Source of the DNA: Lentzea flava
Lineage (GTDB): Bacteria; Actinomycetota; Actinomycetes; Mycobacteriales; Pseudonocardiaceae
Assembly: GCF_014648475.1 (NCBI RefSeq)
Contig: NZ_BMRE01000010.1
Location: 124,001 to 188,000, forward strand
DNA: 64,000 nucleotides
Direction: 5' to 3'
The notes beneath the pieces are model-generated. The model did no database searches, was not told where the DNA came from, and was given only the letters and a program-made list of their open reading frames with translations. Shown here piece after piece: positions 15,690 through 26,411 of this stretch. The position numbers and the translations under genes are program-made. Within the stretch, counting starts at the first letter, position 1. The number at the start of each line of letters is the position of its first letter.

Positions 15690-17018
15690 CTATCTGCCGA
15701 CCAGCTCGACGGTGCGCCCCGCCCGGCGCGACTGGTCCACCCACTGGTCGATGGCCTGTCCGCAGGCCTGGTCGAGGTGCCGGACCCCGCTGAGGTCCAT
15801 CCGCACGTGCTCGGTGTCGACGCGGTCCAGCGCGTCGAGCAGCCGCGGCAACCGCAGGAAGGTCGCGTTGCCCTTGAGCGCGACCCCGTCCGTGGTGATC
15901 GTGACGGACAGGCGCGAGACGTCCCACGCCGTCTTCACGACCGCGGCCAGGAGACCGACGAGCGTGCCAGTCAGCAGGTCGGTTGCCACGATGAGCCCCG
16001 CCGTCAGCACCAGCACGGCGCCCTCCGGCTTGTCCGTGCGCCACAACGTGACGACCTGCTTGAGACCGAGCAGCTTCCACCCGGCGTGCACCAACACCGC
16101 GGCCAGCACGGCGATGGGGATGAGGGTGAGAAGGCCGGGCAGCAACACGACGAACAACAGCAGCCACACGCCGTGCAGCACCCGCGACGCCTTGGTGCGC
16201 GCACCGGCCTGGACGTTGGCCGCGCTGCGCACGATCACCGCCGTCATCGGCAGTGCCCCCAGCAGACCGCAGATCGAGTTGCCCACACCCTGCGCCACCA
16301 GTTCACGGTTGTACTGCGTGCGCGGCCCGTCGTGCATCCGGTCCACCGCGGCCGCGCTGAACATGCTCTCCGCCGACGCGACGAGGGCGAACACGACTGC
16401 GGTGCCCACGACTCCGGTGTCGAGCAACGAGAAGTCCGGCAGGTGCACGTCCGTCGACAGCGTGCCGACCTCGATGCGCGCCACCTCCGAACCGAACAAC
16501 ACCGCGATCCCAGTGCACACGACCACACCGACGAGCATGCCGGGCACCAGACTCAGCGGAGTCCGTTGCCACAGCAGCATGATCACGACAGTGAGCACGC
16601 CCAGCGCCATCGCCACCGGCGACACCACCACGTGCTTGAGCTGCCCGAAGATCAGCACCAGCCCGATGCCCGCCAGCATGCCCTGCACGACCGACGGCGA
16701 GATGGCGCGGAACCACCGTCCGCACCGGGCTAAGCCCAGCGCGACCTGGAGCAGGCCGGCCCCCAGCACGATCACACCAAGCGCCTGGATGCCGTGCCTG
16801 GCAACGGCATCCGCGACGAGAACGGTGAGCCCGGCCGCCGGCCCGCTCACCTGCAAGCTGCTTCCCGGCAGCATGCCGACGACAATGCCGCCCACCACAC
16901 CGGTCACGATGCCGAGCTCGGCCGGCACCCCGGACGCGACCGCCACACCAACGCACAGCGGCAGCGCCACGAGGAACACGACGACCGACGCCCCGAGATC
17001 GGCCCAATACTTCTTCAT
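15690..17018 (-). CDS. SulP-family anion transporter with STAS domain
   Basis: A 442-residue inner-membrane transporter of the SLC26/SulP family. About ten to twelve hydrophobic helices (LGASVVVFLVALPLCVGVAV at the N-terminus, then SGPAAGLTVLV and GNSICGLLGALPMTA) are followed by a cytosolic STAS domain (from about residue 350; VRMDLSGVRHLDQACGQAID). The ATG at 17018 lies 13 bp after the carbonic anhydrase stop, so the two form an operon. Family members carry sulfate, bicarbonate or other anions; pairing with carbonic anhydrase favours bicarbonate, as in BicA-type transporters, but this is inference. A longer frame to 17075 overlaps the carbonic anhydrase and is rejected. Confidence 0.9.
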   Translation of the reverse strand: MKKYWADLGASVVVFLVALPLCVGVAVASGVPAELGIVTGVVGGIVVGMLPGSSLQVSGPAAGLTVLVADAVARHGIQALGVIVLGAGLLQVALGLARCGRWFRAISPSVVQGMLAGIGLVLIFGQLKHVVVSPVAMALGVLTVVIMLLWQRTPLSLVPGMLVGVVVCTGIAVLFGSEVARIEVGTLSTDVHLPDFSLLDTGVVGTAVVFALVASAESMFSAAAVDRMHDGPRTQYNRELVAQGVGNSICGLLGALPMTAVIVRSAANVQAGARTKASRVLHGVWLLLFVVLLPGLLTLIPIAVLAAVLVHAGWKLLGLKQVVTLWRTDKPEGAVLVLTAGLIVATDLLTGTLVGLLAAVVKTAWDVSRLSVTITTDGVALKGNATFLRLPRLLDALDRVDTEHVRMDLSGVRHLDQACGQAIDQWVDQSRRAGRTVELVGR

Positions 17019-17031
17019 CTGCGCGAAACCC

Positions 17032-17607
17032 CTACAGCGGAAGGAAAGCCTGCTCGGCACAGGCCGAGACCTCACCGGTCTCGATGTCGTAGAACCAGCC
17101 GTGCACGCGCAGCTCGCCGTTCGCCACCTTCTCGGCGACGAACGGGTACGCCAGCAGCACGTCCAGCTGCTCGCGCACGTGCTCCTGCCCCTCCGCGCGC
17201 ATCGCCGGGTCGCTCGGCTGCCGCGTCCGCTGCCGTGGGCGCAGCCAGCCCCGCATCGCCGGCAGGTGGTCGATCTTCGCGCCGTTCAGCGCCATGACCG
17301 CGCCGCAGTAGGAGTGGCCGCAGACGACGATCTCGCTGACCCCGAGCTGCAGCACCGCGAACTCGATCGTGGCCATCTCGCTGGTGGGCGCCGTGAGCGA
17401 GTACGGAGGAATGACGTTGCCCGCGGTGCGCAATTCGAAGAGCGAACCCGGCTCGGCCCCGGTGATCTCGGCCGTCACGATGCGGGAATCGGCGCACGTG
17501 ATGAACATCGTCGTGGGCTGCTGACCAGCCGCGAGCTTCTGACCAGCGGCACGGGAACGCGTCTTGGCGTGTGCCCGGGCATGCTGAACAAAGCGATGGA
17601 AGTCCAT
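17032..17607 (-). CDS. Beta-class carbonic anhydrase
   Basis: A 191-residue cytosolic zinc enzyme that interconverts CO2 and bicarbonate. The expected ligands are present: Cys38 with the Asp40-Arg42 dyad in CADSR, and His98 and Cys101 in GHSYCGA. ELRTAGNVIPPY matches the family core. The ATG at 17607 has GAGGGA 6 nt upstream. It is the first gene of a two-gene operon with the SulP transporter, which suggests supply of bicarbonate for carboxylation reactions. Length and motifs are typical and nothing is missing. Confidence 0.93.
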   Translation of the reverse strand: MDFHRFVQHARAHAKTRSRAAGQKLAAGQQPTTMFITCADSRIVTAEITGAEPGSLFELRTAGNVIPPYSLTAPTSEMATIEFAVLQLGVSEIVVCGHSYCGAVMALNGAKIDHLPAMRGWLRPRQRTRQPSDPAMRAEGQEHVREQLDVLLAYPFVAEKVANGELRVHGWFYDIETGEVSACAEQAFLPL

Positions 17608-17662
17608 GGGAATCCCTCACTGCTAGGAAAATGTTCGGTTTTGATCGGACAGTGGGGACCGA

Positions 17663-17980
17663 TCAGTTCCGGAACACCTGCAATGCGGGCGGTGTGCGCC
17701 ACACCGCTGTCGATTCGGCCGCGGACACCAGCACGACGACGCCGTGCTCTTCGCGGTGCGCGTGCGCCGTCACTTCCGACGGCCTCGCCACGCTGGTCAC
17801 GCGGTCGACGGGGGTCACGGTGAGGCGGAGCCGGCTCGGCTCGCGCTCCTCGCGGGGCGCTTCCTCCTTGGGCACGGAGGTTTTCGACTTCGGCGGCGGC
17901 GCGCCGATCGACACGGGCGTCACGGCGGGGGCGAGCACGGCGCACAGGGCGATGACGACCGCCAGCAGCACACTGCGCAC
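17663..17980 (-). CDS. Small secreted or periplasmic protein, unknown function
   Basis: A 105-residue protein with a clear N-terminal signal sequence (MRSVLLAVVIALCAVLAPAV) and a Pro/Lys/Glu-rich linker (PPPKSKTSVPKEEAPREERE). A short domain with a HAHREEHGVVVLV stretch ends it. I recognise no family. The GTG at 17980 is the likely start. It lies 55 bp upstream of the carbonic anhydrase start in the same direction and might be co-transcribed, but the gap leaves room for a separate promoter. Coding status rests on the signal peptide and the G/C-ending codons. Confidence 0.55.
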   Translation of the reverse strand: MRSVLLAVVIALCAVLAPAVTPVSIGAPPPKSKTSVPKEEAPREEREPSRLRLTVTPVDRVTSVARPSEVTAHAHREEHGVVVLVSAAESTAVWRTPPALQVFRN

Positions 17981-18384
17981 GACACACCCCCCGACCGAGT
18001 TGATCTACAGCTACCAGTTTCGCCCGAACGGGACAAGTTGCGCGATATGCGAGACGTAGATCGCCCGTATCACGCGTCGAATTCACCCGAAAGAACTTCT
18101 GGTCTCACTCAATGGAACGGCTAGTCACAGAATTCGCCCCGTATTCGTCCGATGCCCCCTTGCCACACCAGGCTTCATGAATGCGGCCGACCGCAGTCGC
18201 GAGAAAGGTGCACACCGCGTAGGGCGAGCACGCCGAGGCTCGGGGCGTCCCAGAGCGCGCCTCTGAACTCGCTGCGGATCGAGGCGAGGTTTCATGACCG
18301 TCCACCGCAGAGAAGGCGAACGCCCCGGTCGACTCCGTTGTCGGCCGGGGCGTCATGCTGCTCTCCGCTGATCTGACCCCGTTG
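17981..18384. other. 404-bp intergenic region
   Basis: It holds the presumed promoter of the small secreted gene at its left end and the gltD terminator at its right end (18321-18352). A possible 83-codon reading frame in the middle is not supported, because it starts inside the terminator. I see no RNA gene or repeat here. Confidence 0.5.
18321..18352 (-). terminator. Stem-loop terminator after gltD
   Basis: Arms CGCCCCGGTCGAC (18321-18333) and GTCGGCCGGGGCG (18340-18352) pair over 13 bp with one G-T pair and a 6-base loop, 32 bp past the gltD stop. No U-run follows, as is common in GC-rich actinobacteria. Confidence 0.65.
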
Positions 18385-19890
18385 TCAGACCACAGCGAGC
18401 GGAAGCTGGTTCGGAATCACCGGCGAGGGCAGGTTCGAGGACCCCGTGAGGAACTTGTCCACGGCGTTGGCCACGGACCGCCCCTCCGCGATCGCCCACA
18501 CCACGAGCGAAGCACCGCGGTGGGCGTCGCCGCACACGAACACGCCGGGCGCGGTCGTCTGCCAGTCGGAGCCGCACGAGATGGTGCCGCGCGTCGTCAG
18601 CGAGATGCCCAGGTCGTCGAGCAGGCGCATGTGTTCGACGCCCTCGAAGCCGATCGCCAGCAGCACCATGTCCGCGGGCAGGATCTCGATCTCGTCGGAC
18701 ACCGGGATCACCGAGCGGCGGCCGGACGAGTCCTTCTCGACGCGCACCTGCTGCAGTTCGATGAAGCGCACGTGACCGTCGTCGTCGCCGACGAAACGCT
18801 TGACCGCCACGGTGAAGCGGCGTTCGCCCGCCTCCTCGTGCGCCGGGTACGTGCGCAGGATGTGCGGCCACACCGGCCACGGCGAGCGCTCGTCGTCGCG
18901 GACGGTCGGCGGCATCGGGTACTGGTCGAGCTGCGTCACCGACAGCGCGCCCTGGCGGGTCGCGGTGCCGTAGCAGTCGGCGCCCGTGTCGCCACCGCCG
19001 ATGACGATGACGTGCTTGCCCTCTGCCGAGATCGCGGACGGGCCGTCGCCCTCGCAGGCGCGATTCGCGGGAACCAGGTGGTCCATCGCGAGGTGGATGC
19101 CCTTGAGCTCACGCCCAGGAGTCGACTTGTCGTCGCGGCCGCGCAGAGCACCGACGGCCAGCACGACGGCGTCGAACTCGGCACGCAGCTGCTCGACCGT
19201 GACGTCGACGCCGACCTCGCAGCCGGTGACGAACTTGGTGCCCTCACGGCGAAGCTGAGCCAGACGGCGGTCGAGGACCTTCTTCTCCATCTTGAACTCG
19301 GGAATGCCGTACCGCAGCAGGCCGCCGAGGCGGTCGTCCCGTTCGTACACCACGACTTCGTGCCCGGCGCGGGTCAGCTGCTGTGCGGCGGCCAGACCTG
19401 CCGGACCGGAGCCGACGACCGCGACGCGCTTGCCGGAGGACACCGCGGCCGTGAACGGCTGGACGTAGCCGTTCTCCCACGACATGTCCGCGATCGTCTC
19501 CTCGACGCGCTTGATCGCGACGGCACCACCCGCGTCGTGCGAGATCGCGAGAACACACGCGGCCTCACACGGCGCCGGGCACAGCCGGCCCGTGAACTCC
19601 GGGAAGTTGTTGGTGGCGTGCAGGCGGTCGGAGGCGAGCTCCCAGTCGCCGCGGCGCACCAGGTCGTTCCACTCTGGGATCAGGTTCCCGAGCGGGCAGC
19701 CCGCGGTTCCGCTGTGGCAGAAGGGAATGCCGCAGTCCATGCAGCGCGTCGCCTGCGTCTGCACGGCGGCGTTGCGCTCCTCCGGGGCCTCCTGGAGGTA
19801 GACCTCGTTCCAGTCCTGCAACCGTTCCGGCTTCGGACGCTTCGGCGCGTCGGAGCGGGTGTACTTCATGAAACCCTGTGGATCAGCCAC
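18385..19890 (-). CDS. gltD: Glutamate synthase (NADPH) small subunit
   Basis: Supplies electrons from NADPH to the large subunit for glutamate synthesis from glutamine and 2-oxoglutarate. The 501 residues begin with an iron-sulfur region (Cys50, 53, 58 and 65 in [20 protein letters not shown], then CPAPCEAAC). FAD-binding [15 protein letters not shown] (about 150-164) and NADPH-binding [14 protein letters not shown] follow, and the C-terminal [19 protein letters not shown] completes the fold. The GTG at 19890 is chosen because it overlaps the gltB stop by 8 bp with GGAGG just before it; a longer frame to 20037 lies inside gltB. Translation is therefore coupled to gltB. Confidence 0.95.
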   Translation of the reverse strand: MADPQGFMKYTRSDAPKRPKPERLQDWNEVYLQEAPEERNAAVQTQATRCMDCGIPFCHSGTAGCPLGNLIPEWNDLVRRGDWELASDRLHATNNFPEFTGRLCPAPCEAACVLAISHDAGGAVAIKRVEETIADMSWENGYVQPFTAAVSSGKRVAVVGSGPAGLAAAQQLTRAGHEVVVYERDDRLGGLLRYGIPEFKMEKKVLDRRLAQLRREGTKFVTGCEVGVDVTVEQLRAEFDAVVLAVGALRGRDDKSTPGRELKGIHLAMDHLVPANRACEGDGPSAISAEGKHVIVIGGGDTGADCYGTATRQGALSVTQLDQYPMPPTVRDDERSPWPVWPHILRTYPAHEEAGERRFTVAVKRFVGDDDGHVRFIELQQVRVEKDSSGRRSVIPVSDEIEILPADMVLLAIGFEGVEHMRLLDDLGISLTTRGTISCGSDWQTTAPGVFVCGDAHRGASLVVWAIAEGRSVANAVDKFLTGSSNLPSPVIPNQLPLAVV

Positions 19891-22800
19891 GAGACGCCTC
19901 CATGACAGCCTGGTCGACGTCCCGGCCCTCGGCGCGGGCGAGGCGCATGGCCTCGAGAACGCGCTGGTAGTCGCCGGGCATGACCTTCGTGAACGCACCG
20001 GCCCGTCGGGTCCAGTCACCGAGCAGCGAAGCAGCAACGGCAGAGCCGGTGTGCTCGTAGTGCTTGGTGACGGCGTCCTTGAGCCAACGCAGGTCCTCGG
20101 CGCTGAGGCGCTGCAGTTGCACCATCTCCTGGTTCACCGACAACGGGTCCAGGTCGAGCACGTACGCGATGCCGCCGGACATGCCGGCCGCGACGTTGCG
20201 CCCGGTCGGCCCGAGCACCACGGCCCGGCCGCCGGTCATGTATTCGAACGCGTGGTCGCCAACGCCTTCCGCCACCAGCAGGGCGCCGGAGTTGCGGACG
20301 CAGAAGCGCTCACCCACGCGGCCGCGCAGGAACACCTCGCCGGACGTGGCGCCGTAGCCGATCACGTTGCCCGCGATCACCTGGTCCTCGGCGCGGAACG
20401 GCGCGTCGTCGTGCGGGCGGACGATGATCCGGCCGCCGGACAGGCCCTTGCCGACGTAGTCGTTCGCGTCACCGACCATCTCCAGCGTGATGCCGCGCGG
20501 CAGGAACGCGCCGAGCGACTGGCCCGCCGATCCGGTGAGCTTCACCCGGATCGTGTCGTCCTCCAGGCCCTCGCCGCCGTAGCGGCGGGTGACCTCGGCG
20601 CCGAGCAGCGTGCCGACGGTGCGGTTGACGTTGCGGACGGGCAGTTCCAGGTTGACCTGGTGCGCGTCCTCCAGCGCCGCCTCGGCGAGCTGGATCAGCG
20701 TGCGGTCCAACGCCTTGTCCAGGCCGTGGTCCTGCTCGCGGATCTTGCGCTTCGCCGTCGGGTACGGGGTTTCCGGCACCTCGAAGACCGGGTTCAGGTT
20801 GAGGCCCGCGGTCTTCCAGTGCTCGATCGCCTCGTCCTTGTCGAGCAGCTCGGCGTGACCGACGGCCTCGTCGATCGTGCGGAAACCGAGCTCCGCCAGC
20901 AGCTCGCGGACCTCCTGCGCCACGAACTCGAAGAAGTTCACGACGTGGTCGGCCTGGCCGGTGTAGCGGGCGCGCAGGTCGGGGTTCTGCGTGGCGACGC
21001 CGACCGGGCACGTGTCCAGGTGGCAGACGCGCATCATCACGCAGCCCGCGACGATCAGCGGTGCCGTGGCGAAGCCGAACTCCTCCGCGCCCAGCAGCGC
21101 CGCGACGACGACGTCACGGCCGGTGCGCAGCGCGCCGTCGACCTGGACGGTGATGCGGTCGCGCAAACCGTTGAGCAGCAACGTCTGCTGGGTCTCGGCG
21201 AGGCCGATCTCCCACGGCGTTCCCGCGTGCTTGAGCGAGTTCATCGGCGAGGCACCCGTGCCGCCGTCGTAGCCGGAGATCAGCACGACGTCCGCGTGGG
21301 CCTTGGCGACACCCGCCGCGACCGTGCCGACACCGATCGACGAGACGAGCTTCACGTGAACCCGCGCCTGCTCGTTCGCGTTCTTCAGATCGTGGATGAG
21401 CTGCGCCAGGTCCTCGATCGAGTAGATGTCGTGGTGCGGCGGCGGCGAGATGAGGCCGACGCCCGGCGTCGAGTGCCGGGTGCGCGCGATCCACGGGTAG
21501 ACCTTGAAGCCGGGCAGCTGACCGCCCTCGCCGGGCTTCGCGCCCTGCGCCATCTTGATCTGGATGTCCGTGGAGTTCACGAGGTACTCGCTCGTGACGC
21601 CGAACCGTCCACTCGCGACCTGCTTGACCGCGGAACGGCGCTCCTGGTCGTACAGGCGCTCGCGGTCCTCGCCGCCCTCACCGCTGTTCGACCGGCCGCC
21701 GAGGCGGTTCATCGCGATGGCGAGGGTTTCGTGCGCCTCCGCCGAGATCGAGCCGTACGACATGGCGCCGGTGTTGAAGCGCTTGACGATCGAGCTGACC
21801 GGCTCGACCTCGTCGATCGGGATCGGCGTGCGGCCCTCGGTGCGGAACTTGAACAACCCGCGCAGCGTGCCACCCTGCCGCGAGAGGCGCTCGACCTCCG
21901 CGGTGTAGCGGCGGAAGACGTCCTCCTTGCGCGTCTTCGTGGCGTGCTGCAGGAGGAACACCGTCTCCGGCGTGAACAGGTGCAGCTCGCCCTCGCGGCG
22001 GTACTGGTACTCGCCGCCGACCTCGAGCTTGCGGTGCGCTCGGTCGGTCGGGTTGTCCGGGAACGCGCGGCGGTGGCGCAGCGCGACCTCCTCGGCGAGC
22101 ACGTCCAGCCCGGCACCGCCGAGCTTGGACTGCGTGCCGGTGAAGTACTCGTCCAGCAGGTCGTTGGACAGGCCGACGGCCTCGAAGATCTGCGCCGCGG
22201 TGTAGGCGCCGACCGTCGAGATGCCCATCTTCGACATGATCTTCAGGACGCCCTTGACGAGCGCCTTGACGTAGTTGCGGATCGCCTTGTGCGCGGGCAC
22301 GCCGGTGATGGCGCCCTGGCTGATCAGGTCCTCGATCGTCTCGAACGCGAGGTACGGGTTCACCGCGGCGGCGCCGTAGCTCAGCAGCGCGGCGACGTGG
22401 TGGACCTCGCGGCAGTCGCCGGACTCGACGACGAGCGCGACGCGCAGGCGTTCCTTGGTGCGCACCAGATGGTGGTGCACCGCGGAGACCAGCAGCAGCG
22501 ACGGGATCGGCGCCATCCGGTGGTCGGAGTCGCGGTCGCTCAGCACCAGCGTGCGGGCACCGTTCGCGATCGCCTCGGACGCCTCGCGGCGCACGCGCTC
22601 GATCGCCGCCGCGAGAGCCTCGCCACCACCGTCCACTTCGTACAGTCCGGACAGGACGGTGCACGCGAAGCCCGGCAGGTCGCCGTCGTCGTTGATGTGG
22701 ATGAGCTTGGCGAGCTCGTCGTTGTCGATGACCGGGTAGTCGAGCGTGATGTGGCGGCACGACACCGGGCCGGGGTCGAGCAGGTTCTGCTCAGGCCCCA

Positions 22801-24406
22801 TCACGCGCTTGACGGACGTGACGATCTCCTCGCGGATCGCGTCCAGCGGCGGGTTGGTGACCTGGGCGAAGTTCTGCACGAAGTAGTCGTAGAGCAGCCG
22901 GGAACGCTGCGACAGCGCGGCGACCGGCGTGTCCGTGCCCATGGAGCCGAGCGGCTCGGCGCCCGAGATCGACATGGGCGTGAGCAGGATCCGCAGCTCC
23001 TCCTCGGTGTAGCCGAAGGTGAGCTGACGGCGCACGACCGACTCGTGGCTCTGCACCACGTGCTCGCGGTCGGCGAGGTCGGCGAGGTCGAGCAGACCCG
23101 CGTGCAGCCACTCGTCGTAGGGCTGTTCCGAGGCGAGCGCCGACTTGAGCTCGTCGTCGTCGATGATGCGGCCCTGGGTGGTGTCCACCAGGAACATGCG
23201 GCCCGGCTGCAGCCTGCCCTTCGCGACCACCTGGTCGGACGGCACGTCGAGCACACCGGTCTCGGATGCCAGCACGACGCGGCCGTCCGCGGTCTGCCAC
23301 CAGCGGGCGGGACGCAGGCCGTTGCGGTCGAGCACCGCGCCGACGATCTCGCCGTCGGTGAACGTGACACACGCCGGGCCGTCCCACGGCTCCATCAGCG
23401 AGGCGTGGAACTGGTAGAACGCACGGCGCTTCGGGTCCATCGTGGCGTGGTTCTCCCACGCCTCCGGGATCATCATCAGCACCGCGTGCGGCAGGCTGCG
23501 GCCACCGAGGTGCAGCAGCTCCAGCACCTCGTCGAACGACGCCGAGTCCGAGCCGTCCGGGTCGCAGATCGGGAAGAGCCGCGCGAGGTCGCCGGGGATG
23601 AGATCGCTGTCCAGCAACGCCTCGCGGGCGCGCATGCGGTTGCGGTTGCCGCGCACGGTGTTGATCTCACCGTTGTGCGCGACGAACCGGAACGGGTGCG
23701 CGAGCGGCCACGAGGGGAAGGTGTTCGTGGAGAAGCGGCTGTGCACCAACGCGATCGCCGTGTAGAGGCGCTCGTCGTGCAGGTCGGGGAAGAACGCAGG
23801 CAGCTGCTCGGTCGTCAGCATTCCCTTGTAGACGATCGTGCGCGCGGACAGCGACGGGAAGTACACGCTGCCCTCGTGCTCGACCCGCTTGCGCAGGCAG
23901 AACGCCAGGCGGTCCAGCGCGATGCCGGCCTCGTCGCGCGTGCCCTTGACGAACAGCTGCGCGAAGTGCGGCGCCACCGACAGCGCGGTCGGGCCGACGT
24001 TCGCCGTCTCCGGGTCGACGGGCACGTCGCGCCAGCCGAGAACCACCAGGTTCTCTTCCTCGGCGATGCGCTCGATCTGTTCCACCGCCGCAGCACGTTC
24101 TTCGGCCTCAAACGGCAGGAAGGCGATTCCCGCCGCGTACCGGCCGCGTTCCGGCAGGTCGAAGTCGACCACGGCGCGCAGGAACTCGTCCGGCAGCTGG
24201 AGAAGGATGCCGGCACCGTCACCCGAGGTGGGCTCGGCGCCGGCGGCGCCACGATGCTCCAGGTTGGCCAGCGCTGTCAGGGCATCGCTCACGATGCCGT
24301 GCGAACGCCTGCCCTGGATGTCGGCCACCATGGCGACACCGCAGGCGTCGCGCTCGTCAGCGGGGTCGTAGAGACCCGGGGGGCCGGGGATGGCGGAGAA
24401 GATCAC
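19883..24406 (-). CDS. gltB: Glutamate synthase (NADPH) large subunit
   Basis: Large subunit of GOGAT, 1507 residues. The class II glutamine amidotransferase domain starts at Cys22 after a short propeptide ([16 protein letters not shown]). The central domain, the FMN-binding synthase domain ([20 protein letters not shown], then [18 protein letters not shown]) and the 3Fe-4S cluster ([19 protein letters not shown]) follow. A C-terminal GXGXG beta-helix ([25 protein letters not shown]) ends the protein. The GTG at 24406 has a strong AGGAGG 8 nt upstream. gltD follows with an 8-bp overlap. The 540-bp upstream gap probably carries nitrogen control. The long antisense reading frame opposite this gene is a composition shadow. 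Confidence 0.95.
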   Translation of the reverse strand: MIFSAIPGPPGLYDPADERDACGVAMVADIQGRRSHGIVSDALTALANLEHRGAAGAEPTSGDGAGILLQLPDEFLRAVVDFDLPERGRYAAGIAFLPFEAEERAAAVEQIERIAEEENLVVLGWRDVPVDPETANVGPTALSVAPHFAQLFVKGTRDEAGIALDRLAFCLRKRVEHEGSVYFPSLSARTIVYKGMLTTEQLPAFFPDLHDERLYTAIALVHSRFSTNTFPSWPLAHPFRFVAHNGEINTVRGNRNRMRAREALLDSDLIPGDLARLFPICDPDGSDSASFDEVLELLHLGGRSLPHAVLMMIPEAWENHATMDPKRRAFYQFHASLMEPWDGPACVTFTDGEIVGAVLDRNGLRPARWWQTADGRVVLASETGVLDVPSDQVVAKGRLQPGRMFLVDTTQGRIIDDDELKSALASEQPYDEWLHAGLLDLADLADREHVVQSHESVVRRQLTFGYTEEELRILLTPMSISGAEPLGSMGTDTPVAALSQRSRLLYDYFVQNFAQVTNPPLDAIREEIVTSVKRVMGPEQNLLDPGPVSCRHITLDYPVIDNDELAKLIHINDDGDLPGFACTVLSGLYEVDGGGEALAAAIERVRREASEAIANGARTLVLSDRDSDHRMAPIPSLLLVSAVHHHLVRTKERLRVALVVESGDCREVHHVAALLSYGAAAVNPYLAFETIEDLISQGAITGVPAHKAIRNYVKALVKGVLKIMSKMGISTVGAYTAAQIFEAVGLSNDLLDEYFTGTQSKLGGAGLDVLAEEVALRHRRAFPDNPTDRAHRKLEVGGEYQYRREGELHLFTPETVFLLQHATKTRKEDVFRRYTAEVERLSRQGGTLRGLFKFRTEGRTPIPIDEVEPVSSIVKRFNTGAMSYGSISAEAHETLAIAMNRLGGRSNSGEGGEDRERLYDQERRSAVKQVASGRFGVTSEYLVNSTDIQIKMAQGAKPGEGGQLPGFKVYPWIARTRHSTPGVGLISPPPHHDIYSIEDLAQLIHDLKNANEQARVHVKLVSSIGVGTVAAGVAKAHADVVLISGYDGGTGASPMNSLKHAGTPWEIGLAETQQTLLLNGLRDRITVQVDGALRTGRDVVVAALLGAEEFGFATAPLIVAGCVMMRVCHLDTCPVGVATQNPDLRARYTGQADHVVNFFEFVAQEVRELLAELGFRTIDEAVGHAELLDKDEAIEHWKTAGLNLNPVFEVPETPYPTAKRKIREQDHGLDKALDRTLIQLAEAALEDAHQVNLELPVRNVNRTVGTLLGAEVTRRYGGEGLEDDTIRVKLTGSAGQSLGAFLPRGITLEMVGDANDYVGKGLSGGRIIVRPHDDAPFRAEDQVIAGNVIGYGATSGEVFLRGRVGERFCVRNSGALLVAEGVGDHAFEYMTGGRAVVLGPTGRNVAAGMSGGIAYVLDLDPLSVNQEMVQLQRLSAEDLRWLKDAVTKHYEHTGSAVAASLLGDWTRRAGAFTKVMPGDYQRVLEAMRLARAEGRDVDQAVMEASRG

Positions 24407-24835
24407 TGCGCAGACCTCCTTCGTCGTCCTCGCGTAAAGAACTAAAGTCCTCGTGCTCAGACCTCGAACCAACAGGTGGAGCACGGGACGACGATGGCCC
24501 GCGTGTTGACGCGACTTTAACAGCCGCGAAACCCAGGGACACCCGCCAATGGGTGATCTAGGTCATGGAAGCGTAACGATTTCCCAGCGCTGAGCGACAT
24601 TGCAGCGGACGTCGAGGTTCGTTACATCCGGGTAAGCGTAACCGAACGTTCAAGGTCATCCAGGCTGATGAGAGCTGCGCGACATTCGCGGTTTACCACT
24701 GGATCCGCCGGGTACCCGAGCATGTTGGCTGGTCAGCCGCCTACCGTCTCAGTTAGCGGACGCTCACATCGCTGCCCGTAGCCGTGTGCGCACCGTCCAT
24801 TCGCGTTAACCGGGATTGTTTTCCACCAAACGAGA
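24407..24835. promoter_or_regulatory. gltB upstream region with a GlnR-like site
   Basis: The gltB leader and promoter region contains no supported gene. At 24621-24647, GTTAC, GTAAG and CGAAC boxes are each separated by 6 bp, a spacing that resembles the actinobacterial nitrogen regulator GlnR (gTnAC-n6-GnAAc), though two boxes deviate. The area from 24541 to 24660 is more AT-rich than its neighbours. The function is a guess from pattern and gene context. Confidence 0.35.
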
Positions 24836-24942
24836 CCGAGGTCCCGTTCACCCCGCGCCGCATGCGGGGAGAGCGGGACCTCGGCATACATGGAGGTCGA
24901 TGGTCTCGTGACCGGAGGCGGGGAGAGACGCCTCCGGTCACG
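24836..24942 (-). terminator. Tandem stem-loop terminators after dctA
   Basis: Two hairpins follow the dctA stop on the minus strand. The first has 14-bp perfect arms (24907-24920 and 24929-24942) with an 8-base loop. The second has 11-bp perfect arms (24836-24846 and 24874-24884) enclosing a smaller CCCCGC/GCGGGG stem. Together they should isolate dctA from gltB, which is read in the same direction. Confidence 0.75.
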
Positions 24943-24950
24943 GACGTTTC

Positions 24951-26300
24951 TCAGTGGGCGGCAGCCGCCTTGTCGGACTCCGCGTGCTGCTGCTCGAGCA
25001 GGTGGTCCACGTCGACCAGGTCCGGGTTGTCCAGCACCTCGTTCAGGCGCTCCTTGTCGAGGCCCTTCTGCCAGGCGGCGACGACCAGGGAGCCCACACC
25101 GTTGCCGATCACGTTGGTGATGGCGCGGGCCTCGGACATGAAGCGGTCGATGCCGACGATCAGCGCGATGCCGACCGCGGGGATGGCCGAGTGGGCCTCG
25201 AAGGCCTGCAGCGAGGCGGCCAGGGTGACGAGACCGGCGCCGGTGACGCCCGCCGCGCCCTTCGACGCGATCAGCATGAACAGCAGCAGGCCGATCTGCA
25301 CGCCGATCGACACGTCGTGCCCGGTGGCCTGGGCGATGAAGATCGCGCCCATGGTCAGGTAGATGCACGTGCCGTCGAGGTTGAACGAGTAGCCGGTCGG
25401 GATGGTGAGGCCGACGACCGACTTCTGGGCGCCCGCCGCCTCCAGCTTGACCATCATGCGCGGCAGGACGGACTCGCTGGACGACGTGCCGAGCACGATG
25501 AGGATCTCGTCCTTGATGTAGCGCAGGAACTTCAACAGGCTGAAGCCCGCGATCCTCGCCACGATGCCGAGCACGACGACGATGAACAGCAAACAGGTGG
25601 CGTAGAAGGAACCCATCAGCCACAGCAGCTTGCTGAGGATGCCGCCGCCGAACTTGCCGACCGTGTAGGCGATGCCGCCGAAGGCACCGATCGGCGCCGC
25701 GTACATGACGATCTTGATGATGCCGAACATGACCTTGGACAGGGTCTCCATCGCGGAGACGACCCTGGCACCGCGCTCGCCCATGCCCGCGACGGCGACG
25801 GCCACGAGGATCGCGATGACGAGGACCTGGATCAGCTGACCGTCCGTGAAGGCACTGACGAACGACTTCGGGATCAGGCTCAGGATGAAGCCGGTGACAC
25901 CGGTTTCCGCGCTCGAGGCCGACTTCAGCGTGGCGTCGGCGGCCTTCGCGTTCAGCTCGATCTCACCGCCGTGGTGACCCGGCTGCACGATGTTCACGAC
26001 GATGAGACCGATGGCGAGCGCCACCGTCGTCATCGCGGTGAAGTAGAGAATCGTCCGCAGCGCCAGCCCGCCCGCCTTGGCCAGGTTTCCGAGACCGGCG
26101 ATGCCGACGATGATCGTCGCGAAGATGGTCGGCGCGATGACGACCTTGACGAGGTTGACGAACAGGTCGGCGAGCCACTTCATCTCGGATGCCTGTTTCG
26201 GGAACAGGAAGCCGACCGCTGCGCCCAGCACGATGGAGACCAGCACCCAGAAGTACAGGTGCTTGTAGATCGGTTTGCGGCCTGCTGTGGTGGTCGCCAC
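24951..26300 (-). CDS. dctA: Dicarboxylate:cation symporter (DAACS family, DctA-like)
   Basis: A 449-residue inner-membrane symporter importing C4-dicarboxylates or acidic amino acids with sodium or protons. Family signatures are present: LGTSSSESVLPRMM (the serine-rich hairpin), TIPTGYSFNLDGTCIYL (transport domain), and SKGAAGVTGAGLVTLAA (second hairpin). The N-terminus is KHLYFWVLVSIVLGAAVGFL. The GTG at 26300 has GAGGAGG upstream; the longer frame to 26369 lacks one. The acidic C-terminal tail is soluble. Next to it lie an orphan TAXI-type binding protein and a two-component pair, suggesting ligand-responsive control. Succinate, fumarate or malate is the likely substrate, but glutamate or aspartate cannot be excluded. 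Confidence 0.9.
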   Translation of the reverse strand: MATTTAGRKPIYKHLYFWVLVSIVLGAAVGFLFPKQASEMKWLADLFVNLVKVVIAPTIFATIIVGIAGLGNLAKAGGLALRTILYFTAMTTVALAIGLIVVNIVQPGHHGGEIELNAKAADATLKSASSAETGVTGFILSLIPKSFVSAFTDGQLIQVLVIAILVAVAVAGMGERGARVVSAMETLSKVMFGIIKIVMYAAPIGAFGGIAYTVGKFGGGILSKLLWLMGSFYATCLLFIVVVLGIVARIAGFSLLKFLRYIKDEILIVLGTSSSESVLPRMMVKLEAAGAQKSVVGLTIPTGYSFNLDGTCIYLTMGAIFIAQATGHDVSIGVQIGLLLFMLIASKGAAGVTGAGLVTLAASLQAFEAHSAIPAVGIALIVGIDRFMSEARAITNVIGNGVGSLVVAAWQKGLDKERLNEVLDNPDLVDVDHLLEQQHAESDKAAAAH

Positions 26301-26411
26301 GGTTCCTCCTCGAACTTCGTGTTGGGTAGGAGGGTGAGCCGCGCCACGCACAGCGACAAGGCGACACACGGAAACTTCAGACAGCTCTGACGTAACAGCT
26401 AGTCTTCTTCC

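Noticed and set aside
18105..18356. An 83-codon minus-strand frame in the intergenic region near gltD
   Set aside because: It starts inside the gltD terminator hairpin, has no ribosome site and no recognisable sequence features.
19859..24445. A 1528-codon open frame on the plus strand opposite gltB
   Set aside because: It is a high-GC composition shadow of gltB; its product is repetitive Arg/Val/Asp/Leu text with no domain, while the minus strand encodes a complete glutamate synthase.
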